DNA from: Dendrobium chrysotoxum
Lineage: Eukaryota > Streptophyta > Magnoliopsida > Asparagales > Orchidaceae
Assembly (NCBI GenBank): GCA_019925795.1
Contig: CM034298.1
Coordinates: forward strand, 51,920,365-51,984,364
Direction of reading: 5' to 3'
DNA: 64,000 nucleotides
Position 1 is the stretch's first letter. The number at the start of each line of letters is the position of its first letter. Made by a program: the position numbers and the translations under genes. The notes beneath the pieces are model-generated. The model did no database searches. It was not told where the DNA came from and was given only the letters and a program-made list of their open reading frames with translations. Positions 13,901 through 25,900 of the stretch are shown here, in pieces.

Positions 13901-16900
13901 TAAGCAGAAGTGGGGATAAGCTATGAGGCTGAGTTGAGGGAGAGTTGGTAGATATGGGTGTGGGAGATTTGTAAGGAAAGGTGGTTTCGTAGAAGACGAC
14001 ATGACGAGAGATGTGAGTTTTACCCGAGGTAATGCTGAAACATTTGTAGCCTTTGGAATTGGGTGCATAGCCTAAGAAGATGCATTCTTGAGAGCGGGGG
14101 GCAAGTTTGTCCGGCATGTATGGTTTGAGCCAAGGAAAACAGAGACACCCGAAGGTGCGAAGGTGTGAGTAATTGGGTATGTGTCCGTGGAGACGTTGAT
14201 GGGGCGTTTGGTTGAGGATGGACTTGGAAGGTAGTCGGTTGATGAGATAGTGTGCAGTGGATAGCGCATCAGCCCAAAATTTATTGGGTAGATGAGAGGC
14301 ATGAAGAAGAGTGCGAGTAAGATCAAGAAGGTGCCGATGTTTGCGTTCTGCCATTCCGTTTTATTCAGGAGTGTGAGGGCAACTAAGTTGCTGAAGAATG
14401 CCGTGGTCTTGAAGGTAATGTTTGAATTCGTTGCTAGTAAATTCACCCCCGCCGTCAGAGCGGAGAATTTTGGGGGTGCAGTTGTGTTGAGTTTTAATGA
14501 GAGCACAAAATAATTTGAATATGTTAAAAGCTTCGTGCTTAGAATGCATTAAGTAAAGCCACGAATAACGAGTAAAATCATCAATGAAGAGAATATAGTA
14601 GCGGAAACCGTCTGAAGAAATTTGAGGAGCAGGGCCCCAAACATCAGTGTGTATGAGATCGAAAGGATTAGAAGTAACAGTATCACTTTTATTAAAAACA
14701 AGTTTGTGGCTCTTGGCCACGTTACAAGAAATGCAACTAATAGAATGGAAACATGTTTAAGTTCTGGTATGCTATGAGCTAGAACCGGAAGGAGTTGATT
14801 GTTCGGGTGGCCTAAGCGAGCGTGCCAGAGGTGAGATGGGGTGGTGTTGGCAGTAAGAGCAGTTGGTTGATTTCCGGAAGATGTGCGGATGCGATAGAGG
14901 CCGTTATGGAGATGCCCACGAAGAAGAGGACGTTGGTCCTGAATATCCTCTATCTCAAAACCGTTAGCATCAAAGCAGATTGAAATAGAGTTATCAGAAG
15001 TGAGTTTAGATACAGATAGAAGGTTATGTGCAAGAGAGGGCACGTGTAGTAAACTGCGAAGGTGGAGCTTACGGTGAACGTCGGGTAATGGGAGCAGACC
15101 CTGGCCGGAGTTCTGAATGGAGAGCGATGAGCCATTAGCAATGGATACGGTATCTTGTCCGTGATAAGCCGTGGGAGACCGCAGGTTGTTGATGTCCGGC
15201 GTGAGGTGGGAGGAAGCGCCGGTGTCAAGAACCCAGTCTTGGGTAGCAGATGATGAAAGGATGTGCAAGAAGAGCACGGGGGTTGTCTGGATACCGTGGG
15301 GGCATAGGCATAATTGTTGCGATGCCAGCAATTGAGGAGCAGTATGCCCAAGCTTACCGTAGATTTGGCAGACGGGGCGAGTAGAGGTGTTGGAGGTAGA
15401 CGGGATGTGTTGGGTTGCTGGATTGGTAGGAGAAGCCGAAGAATTCTTGTTCTTGACGTTTCTTTTGAAGTTCCGTCCTCGAGAAGGGTTGTAGGAGGAC
15501 GCGTATAGAGCAGTGGTCAGCTGAATCTGTAGCGGTTTCAATGGAGTTTTGTTGCTGAAGATTGATCTCTTCGCTACAGAGGAGAGAATAAAAGGTGTCA
15601 AGATTGATAGGAAGAAGGGAGGTGCGTATAGCGGTCTTAAAGGAGTTGTAAGATGAAGGTAGTCCGTTAAGGATGTAAAGTATGATATCTTCCGGATCGA
15701 TTTGGAGCCGGAGACAGCGATGGTATCAACGATGAGTTGATCTTGGCAAGATACTGTTGCATATTGAGGTCCTTTAGTTGAATGTGATGAAGTTCATTTT
15801 TGAGTTGGATGACACGGGATCTACTGGTAGGTTGGAGACGCTTTTCAAGAACGGACCAAGCTTCGTGAGTTGTAGTTGAAGAGATGATGTAAGGTAAGAT
15901 AGATTGAGAGATAGTGGAGAAAAGAGTTGAGAGAAGATTGCTATCAATTAGCCGCCAGTTAGCATGGGAGGTAGAGGGAGATGTCTGCCAGAGGAATTGT
16001 GGTGCCGGTGAGATAGCCCGGAGTAACCATTTGCGGTAAATTGTTGAAGAACTTGCATCCGCCATATAGCGTAGGTGTCGGAAGTAAGAGGGTGGGGTAT
16101 TAGTTTTGTGATGTTCGAAACAAGAAATTTGAGCGGCGCTGGGATAGTAAGAAGATTGGAGGGGGGGAGTCGGAGAGGGCGGAGGAGGAAGGAGGAAGAT
16201 CATTAGTTGATTCTTGATCTCCATAGGTGGCTCTTGATACCATGTAAGAAGAGACAAACAGAGAGGACCGGAAAAACCAGAGAGGAAGAAATAATGACTA
16301 TTATGTATCAACAGAGCTACAGATAAGGAGTATAAATAAAAAGTACAATGGCAGACTAGTAAATACATAAGGTAACAAGGATGTTTTGCTAACATCTCCA
16401 ACCCTGATAGCCGCAGGAATTCAACCTACAATAGCCGTAACTCCTTATACCCTCGTCGGGCCTTTACCTCATACAGGTGTGGAATCAATCCAGCACTATC
16501 ACAGCCGCTGGAAACCTTTCCAGCACATATTTAGATGTTATATTGCTCCTGTTTTGCAAACAACAGCAAATCTACTGAATGTTTAGATCCGAAATAATGT
16601 GAAAATCATCATCCCACAAGATATTCCATAAAAATCCTAATCATGTTCCCAAGAAACTTATAATGATTCTATAAGCCTTCCGCACATCTGATTCTAGATC
16701 ATCTATTAAAACGTAAGATAATTAAAAATAAACTTATTCTGGACATGTACGATAAATGACAGAAAATGCACTCATTAAACTAGTAGATAAAATTAGTGAT
16801 GGGGAAGGGATTTATCAAAGGTAAAATAGATAGAAGTTGTTCAAAATAATTTGTAAATAATATATTTAGCATCTCAAAAAACACCCAACATAAATAAATG

Positions 16901-19900
16901 AAAACTAAAATTCATAAAACTTACCCCAAATAGTTAAGGATAAGGCTAATGATGATGATGAATACTAACTAAGTTTAGTTGTTAGTTTGTCAATCACAAA
17001 ACTATGTAGCCTCTGCACACTTCACCAATATTTGTGCAATTGCCAATTTTTGTTACTCCAAGGACGCATTACCATGAACGCATGAAGTCCATGCCTTCAA
17101 AGCCATTGTGCATAAAACTCTCCTTTCTAACCTTTAAAAGTCATGATACTTCATAATTAAAATTGCTATAGGACTATTGATGCAATACATAGTGAAATGC
17201 TAATTCTGCTTCCCAATCACCCCTCATCAAACACCTCATTTAGTTGCATTTATCCGCCAACTACTGCCCCACACACCCTCTCCTCACAACCTCACCAACC
17301 CCCTCATTGAATTGACCAAAAAGTTGTATTTGATTCTATAAAAAGTTTATACATTGAAGAATTTTAGAGAAATCTTACAAATAAAAGAATGGAATATTCC
17401 TCTCATTTGTAAGTGATTCTCTAATATAATAGGTTGGAAAATCCCTATTAGGTAAGTAATTCAGTTGTCACTATGGGTAAGAGAGTCCCCATAATTTTGG
17501 GTGAGTGAATCTCTACGAGGCTTGTTTCTTGTAATTTTTCTATCATAGCAATGAAATCTTTTTCTTAGTCATTTTTAATTCTACATTGTTATTTGTGTAA
17601 CATCAAATTAATATCAGAGCAGATTTTGTCGTGTTTTGAGCCAATATTTTGGTAAGTGTCAATCAATAATGATGGGAGATATGTTTCGTAAAATACCAAA
17701 CTCAAGAGAGTTTCTGCCATGAAAGAAAGAATGAAGAAGTATTTGGTGGATATTAATTGTGCTTTCTAACTACCACATACCCCTTATCCTCATCAACCAA
17801 CTCATTTAATTGATCAAAAAGCACGTATTTGATACTACAAAAGGTTTAGACATTGAAGGATTTTAGGGAAATCTTACGGATGAAATAATAAAATATTCCT
17901 CTCATTTGTAAGTGAGTCTCTGATAAAATAGGTCAAAAAATCCCTATTAGGTAAGTAATTTGCTTGTCGTTATGACTAAGAGAGTCCCATAGTTTTGGGT
18001 GAGTGAATTTCTACAACCCTTGTTTCATATAATTTTTCTATCATGGCAATGAAATCTCTTTCTTAGTTATTTTTAATTTTACATTATTATTTGTGCTACA
18101 TCAAATCAATATCAGAGCATATTTTGTCATGTCTGGACCCGAGTATTATGATAAGTGTCAATCGACAATGATGGGAGATATGCTTCATCAAATACCAAAC
18201 TCAAGATCAAGTTTCTTCCATGAAAGGGAGAATGATGAAGTATTTGGTGGATATTAATTGTGATTTACAACCACCACATACCCTTTATCCCATCAACCAC
18301 ATCATTTAATTGGCCAAAAAATTCATATTTGATACTATAAATGGTTTAGACATTGAAGGATTTTAGAGAAATCATACGAATGAAATAATGGAATATTCCT
18401 CTCATTTGTAAGGGATTCTCTGATAAAATAGGTTAGAAAATCCCTATTTGGAAAGTAATTTGCTTGTCGTTATGGGTAGAGAGTCCCCATAGTTTTGGAT
18501 GAGAGAATCTCTACGACGCTTGATTCATGTAATTTTACTATCATAGCAATGAAATCTTTTTCTTAGTTATTTTTAATTCTACATTGTTATTTGTGCTACA
18601 TCAAATTAATATCAGAGCGAATTTTGTCATGTTTAGAGCCAAGTATTTTGGCAAGTGTCAAACGACAATGACGGGAGATATGCTTCGTCAAATATCAAAT
18701 ACAAGCGAGTTTCTTCCATGAAAGAAAGAATGAAGAAATATTTGGTGGATATTAATTGTGCTTTCTAACCACCATCAATAAACAATGATGGGAGATATGC
18801 TTCTTCAAATACCAAACTCAAGATCGAGTTTCTTCCATGAAAGGGAGAATGACGAAATATTTGTTGAATACTAATTGTGCTTTCTTAACTACCACATACC
18901 CCTTATCCCTGTTGACCTCCATATATCTGTCATAGTCAAAGCAAGCGACGGAAACGATATTCGATTATTGTTGGTAAACAAGACATCGTTCAGAACAAAG
19001 ACTGAAGTGTCTCGACCGAGATGAAATTATTTAAATTTTGTCTGCTTATAAAATAGATTGCAACGATGCATTCAGGATATCAATTTTATCAAAAAAAAGG
19101 AATTGTTTGTATACAACTCGATCGAATAATAAGTTGTTAATGAACGCAACGCTAGCAAAAAACTATCCAAATGGCCTCCAATTGTCATACATGTTGTGTC
19201 GATGTGTTCATAGCATCGAATTTAACCAAAGAGAGGCCTCTCGTATTCGAACTGATTGAAAGGCAGTCGACATCAATGGATTATGCATAAAATTTTGCTT
19301 GACGTAGCTCGAATGTTATCTATTTTGCAAAGCGAATCGTTGCCAATGCATCCAAAACATCGAAAATACTCAAAATTGACAATAATATTATCTAAATCCT
19401 TACACGAGCGAAAATGCAAAATTGGCCTGCATTACGAGGCGATGACGATACGAGAATATGCATTAAGAAAAAAAAAATTTCGTATATATATATATAAATA
19501 ATAAATAATAATAATCATAAGAATAAATAATGTATGAAAAATGCATTTTCTCAATAGCATGTACAAGTGTTGAGAAAATAAGTACATAAATATAAAAAAT
19601 ACCATATTTATTATGTTTTGCATACACGTGATATTCGACAAAATGCTGAATTGAAGGCACGATACAGTGCAAGAACATATAGAATGTATATTTCAATACA
19701 AGTTTGGAATAAAAAAAGTTATCAATGTTGCATATAGAATTAAACCAAAGCCAACCAGTGTCCATTAATATAATAATGCTAGAAATTCCAGTAACCTTAA
19801 GCTCAATATCAACGTAATCTGCTCCAAACTCCATGGCTAAAAGGAGTGCCTCAAAACGTCTGCCATCATCTCCTTCGTATTCACCTCCCTCCCACTTTGG

Positions 19901-22900
19901 TCTATATAATGAAACATAAGAAACAAAAGAAAAATAAATATACAGTTATTCACCATTGCATTCTGCAAGGAGCGCAAGAATTTCCCCTGAATGAACCACA
20001 ATACGATACTGAATCAATGAATGAATTCTAAAAGATCATTCAAACAATGGTCATTCCACAACGTGCAAGTACTGAAACAAGAAAAAACGGGCGTTATGTT
20101 TGAATATATAGAAGCGCATAAGAATAAGGCTAAATCACTTTGTAAAAGACTGATAAGCTCAAAATATTGAACCTAGTGGCTAAAAGTTGACTGGCTGCAT
20201 TAACTATCAAGGGATTACATTGGTAACTAACATCTAACACAAATGAGAATAGTGGAGGTGAAACCCAGTCAACTGTTTTTTTTTTAAGAAAAGAAAGTGA
20301 AAAGCCCTGACAATATAGCAACAACAAAATAAAGCCTAACTAAATGGGGTCAGCTACATTAATCATTTTTCTCGATTGTGTCCTGTTAGGAGATATATTC
20401 TCATTTACATCTAATAAAAAAAATGTCATTTTTAATTAGAAAAAAGGACCAAGATGGTCTCTTGACTTTTATGAAGAAGCAAAATAGTCCCCAACTATAT
20501 TAAATAATCATTTTGGTCTCTCAAGTATTTAAAAATGAATGAAAATAGTCTCATGCTAGGACTATTTTGGTTCCTCTTTAAGGAGTTGAGGGACCAAAAT
20601 GATCATTTAATATAGTTGGGACTACTTTTATCTTTCATAAAGAGTCAATGAATCATTTGATCATTTTCTCTTTCTAATACGTTCTAACCAAGTCTTTTTA
20701 GGTCTACCTCTACCTTTCTTAACATAGGCAAGTTCTGATAATATAGCATTGAAACAATTTTCCATTCATGTAACCTAGAAATCTAGCATTGGCATAAGAA
20801 AAATTGGCCTTTCCATACTCTAATCGTCTAGGGAATACTTGAACGTCATAATCAAAACATAAACCGGTGCATGTTACTAGTAAGGAGATTTGTCAAGTTA
20901 GAAACAAAAAAGAAAGCAAAATTATAAACAGATTGATACAAAACAGGGAAAATATTTATCTAAACAAGGATCCTGGGATAAAATTCTCAAGTCTAAGCAT
21001 TTCAAAGAAAAGCACAACATAACTGCGGAGGGTTCCACATAAGCAATTTAAATCATTACGGATAGTTTAAACTACATGACGTTCAAACCATATCTAGAAT
21101 GGTGATTTGGCAGTTTAAACGCCAATAAATCAAAGGAATATATTTAGGTAATTAGTTTTCAAATATGCAATACTGTGCCTTCAAAAGCACCATAAAACAG
21201 AAATACACTTTTGCAAGTAATATGCTAAGTAAGTATTTGAGCTTAAAGAAGTTACCAGACCTGGCTTTTAGTTTCATCCAAAACGGATCATATTGGTGGT
21301 TTCAAAAAAATTTCGGCAAAGCCCTAACTGAGAAATTTTATTTTAATCAGTATTAGCAAATTTCACCATTTACCTAGTCCTAATTATATTTTGCATCTGC
21401 CGGTATAAATAATCTTGAAACTCAAGATAATATTGTTAATTATTATCTACAATATCAAAATTACTTATGAATCAAGTTTCATCAATTTTCATAATAATTT
21501 AAGCATTCATCTAACATTTGAAAAAAGTAGGATGATTGGACTACAAATAGAATCCCTTTTAAAAGCCAAGTTTTACCCATATGTTTCACCAATCAAAATC
21601 ATTCAATATATATTGAGTCCCATCATGAACTCATATAATTAATCTCCACCCATTTGAATGTCTTTACATTTTAAAACAGCAATAACCTTCTCATACAATT
21701 AAAATCATCCATTGCAAAAAGTTAGATACATCTAACTATTGATCAAATGATCTTTAAATCCTTAGAAATCATGCATGTCATTTCTTTTAATGAGGTTGAT
21801 CTAAATGGATGATTTTGATCTTACCTTTGACGATCAAAATATCAAAATCTAATTGGATGGAGAACAATGATTCAAAATATAGGTGAAAACTAAATCCCTA
21901 TGTATTTATGTACAATGTAAATACGAATGTGCATATATATATCATGAATTATAAAAGTATTTTAGGCGCACACCTCATCATAAGGTGCCCAAAAACCATC
22001 TCACAACCTACACCTTAATAGTCAGAGTGATTATGCCTTTTTTATTGAGTCGTATGCCACAAGGCATTTGAGGCGAACACCTCAAATTATAATATAATAA
22101 TACTTAAAATAATCTTTTGTTATATGATATTATGATATACCTAATATACTTTATAATGGGTTCTAATTTAAATTTCGTAGGATTTAGAGTCGAGCGAGCG
22201 AGAGAGAGAGAGGGTAGCAAGCAGGCTACCTGTAGTTGTGGGCATGGAATTCGGCTAGCAAGAAGCAATGTGTGCAGGGAAACATATGAGCGAGGAGCGC
22301 TGTGAGTGATTGCAAACAACTAGTCTGCAAGAGGTTGAGTTACTAAGTGCATTCACGAGCCGAGCTGAAAATTTTATTTCGCAAATAAATAAATAAATTT
22401 TAAATATTTCATTTATTTTCTTATAACTAGTTTTTATATTGTTTAATTGGTTATATTTGCATTATTTTAATTTGTTTTATTATTTTTCTTTTAACCATTT
22501 TAATTATATTTTTTACATGTATTATGTTAATTTGTTTTATTCTTTTTCTTTTAACTCTTTTTATTATATTTTTTACTAATGATGAATTAAAATAATACAT
22601 TGATTTATAATAGATTTAAAAATTGTTTTTAAATTTTATGAGTATCTTTTTTTCAATTCAAGGCTTATGCCTCGCCTTAATAAGGAAAAATGCCTAAATT
22701 CTTGATTTCACATTTTAAAATTTTAATGTATATTTATGTATGCAGGTGAGAAAGTGCATGCAACGTGCTTGCATGTGTGGCGTACATGTGTGTGAGTGTG
22801 TGTAATAATAACCTTATAAGGATTATTAAATACTCCTTAATCCATAATCAAATAATAGAAAATAAGAAGTCATATTTCCCAAGCAAACAACAATATCTTT

Positions 22901-25900
22901 TTGGGCTTCCCAATCTTCCATTTTTTTATCTCGCTTTTGCTCTCTATCTGGCAAATCAAAAAGGACATAAGTATCGATTTAGTTACATGTAAAAAGTGAA
23001 AAATGATAGTGACAGAAGCCCCACTTTAACCATTTGATTGGCGAGGGAAATGAGGAGCAACCTCTTCTCTAAGAGGAGACAAGTACAATTTTTAATCATT
23101 TGACTTTAGGCACATATACTCCAAACTTATAATTCCAAAAATCTGTTCTCGCAATCTTGGAAAATCATAGTTGTTGACCTTAATATGAGTCCCTCGACCA
23201 ATTCAAGCGAACACAATGAGAATGGCGGCCAACCAACACGTCATGCAAATATAGTTCAAACCATCTCGACTACAATCAAAATCACTCGATCATCGTGTGT
23301 TCTTAAAACAGGCTATACCGACGAATCTGATAGGTAGTGCTTGTAGAAATTTAGGAAAAGCCTTCGCTGAAATTTGATTTCAGTAATTTCAAAATACCAG
23401 GAATAGAACACACAAGAACACTTTTTTATTGAAAGTTTTATGAAAGAAAATACAAGATACAAGTGGATGTTCAATTGGAGAGGAAGAACCGGCTAGAGCC
23501 CAAACACCCTAAGAACAATCTAATTTCAATAAACAACACAAAACCCTAACCCTAGGAAAAAAAACCCTACTCAAAGCATACAATAAACGACAAATACCCA
23601 AAAGAGTTCTCCCTCAATTCCCTCCCAAATCTGTCATATTTCCTTAATTATTTCCCTCCCAAATCAGCCCCCAAATCTACCCTCTTTAATTAGAAAATAT
23701 TTTTTAATTAATCCCCTCCAAATCAGCCCCCAAATTTGCCCTCTTCAATTAGGAAACATTTCCTAATTAATCCCCTCCAAATCAGCCCCCAAAGCAACCC
23801 CAAAATCTATCATATTCAATTAGGAAATATTTCCTAATTAATCCCCTCCAAATCAGCCCCCAAATCTATCTTCTTCAATTAGAAAATATTTTTTAATTAA
23901 TCCCCTCTAAATCAGCCCCGAAGAGTCGGTCCAGGAGGGACCCGATCTAACAGAATCCATCGCATCAAAATTACCAAAGCACCTAGCAGTCAATTTGATC
24001 AAATACAATGAAAACGACAAACGATGAAAGAAACAACACGCAAAAGACACTCGAACATCATTCATTCGCCAAACGGACTACATCGTCATGTTTTTTTTTT
24101 TTTTTGTGAAAATATAAATTGCATTAAGATAAAAGAACAAAGTTACAAACTACTAAGTGATAAATATCCTATCACAATCCTCCTTCAACAAAGAAAGAAA
24201 AGAAAGAGGAATCTTATTACAGCTCAAATCATCCCAAAAAAATTACCCAATAAAGCAAAGTTGGCACAAAAATCAGCTAACTTATTACAATTTCTATTAG
24301 CGAAATGAAATAAAAATTTGCCAAAGCCCTTCCAAGAAGGAGAAGTCCTCCACCTCGTCATTATGTACACTTCAAATAGCTTTATCCACCGACCCTTGCA
24401 AATACTTGATGATATTGTAATTGTCGCCTTGAATTATGATACCTTTAGCATCCAACTTCCATTCAAGGATTATCTTCTTCAAAGACCGGAATGCCATCAA
24501 TTCCAATAGCCCACTGTCCCCATGTATACATTTGAATCCAAAAGCAAGCAAGAATCTGCCTTTTGAGTCTCTAAAAACACCTCCGATTCCATCTTCATTT
24601 GATCTCAATAAAGTAGCATCAATGTTGACTTTAATCCATCTGGGGGGAGGAGGGTGCCAATAAGAAATAAGCTGATGAAGCTGGTTAACACCCCAGTGGT
24701 CCGAAAATAGATTATATTTGAAATTGATGCAAAACTGATAGCATTAGATGCTATAAAACTTGAACCGAGCTCATGATCACCATGCTTGACCTTGTTCCTA
24801 CTCTTCCAAGAGAAAAAAACCATGGAACAGTAAATATTTGCAATAAAAGGATTAGCAGTAGACAACATTTCCAATTTAGATTTGCATTCCCTAATAGAAG
24901 AAAACACAGGTATACGTCGTCATGTTTAGAAGGCCAAAATTACCTAGAAAGAACACACATATCAACTAGGATACCAACAAAGGAAAAACATAAACTTCGC
25001 ACACAACAACATGCATTTCAAGATGTAAAAGAAATAAGAAATTTGCTCAGATATCTTAACACACTCTTCAATCCTATTTTATTATTACTTTGTTATTATT
25101 TAATTTAATAATAATTTAAAAAAATCAAATCCTTCATGAATCCTAGTATTCACATCTATTCCCATCGCACCCCCTCTTCCCCCTCCATCATAGAAACCTA
25201 AGCTTCCCAACACAAAAACCCCATCGACTCACGCGGTTCTAGCTACATGAACCTCAACCCCTCCTGTCCTCAGCTCCACTCTCCATTCACGTGCTCACAT
25301 GTCACCCTAGATCACACAAACCTACAGCTATTAATCCCTTCTCCCTCGCTGCATGACCAGTCACCTTCGAACCAACCCTCCTCATCGAACCCCAGCCACC
25401 AACAATGTAAAACCTATTAATCACTGGCAGGCACTTAATCAACCAACCTACCCCTTTTTCCAACTCATTCTCTCTCACCCTCACACTCTCTCCCTCTCTT
25501 GATCCTCTTCATACTCTCTCTAACTTCTCTCCCCCTCTCTTTCTCACTCTAAGCAGAAAGAGAAAATCTCACTCTCATTCTCCCTCTCTTGCTTGCTTTC
25601 TCAATCTCTCTCTAGCTTCACTCTTTAAACTGCGAGGGAACTCTTACTCAAACACTCTACCTCTTTTTCTATCCCTATTTCTCTTTCTACACAAACAGAA
25701 ACTATCTATCCCTCACTTTCTCTATTACTCTCCTCATTTTATTTTTAGAAAAAAAAAAAAGAAAAAAGTGAAAATAAAAAAAAAGAATGAAATTTCAATA
25801 AAAATAGAAATTTTTGGTGCATTTGATCTTGACACAAGTCCTCGTCATCTTGTCATCCTCGTCACCTCTCACGTGCAGTTACAAAAAAATGCAATGCTTA

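Larger units (their letters stand above)
11957..16394 (-). mobile_element. Copia LTR retrotransposon, structurally complete but mutated
   Basis: Two ~151-bp LTRs (11957-12107 and 16243-16394) start TGT and end ACA. They differ at four bases and one indel. The element is flanked by the duplication TCTCC (11952-11956, 16395-16399). On the minus strand the 5' LTR is followed at once by TGGTATCAAGAGCC, a tRNA-Met-type primer site, and a purine tract precedes the 3' LTR. Domain order is gag, zinc knuckle, protease, integrase, reverse transcriptase, RNase H, as in Ty1/Copia. Gag has several frame shifts; pol has one shift near 14745 and stops at 14361-14363 and 13041-13043. It sits in intron 2 of copy A, in the gene's direction. 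The short LTRs suggest the Ale/Retrofit group, as inference. Confidence 0.95.
7931..19795 (-). other. Intron 2 of DHD/SDH copy A (~11.9 kb)
   Basis: Bounded by donor GT at 19794-19795 and acceptor AG at 7931-7932. More than half is transposon sequence: an RTE fragment, a solo-LTR candidate, a Copia element in the same orientation as the gene, and a tandem LTR-like array. Confidence 0.8.
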
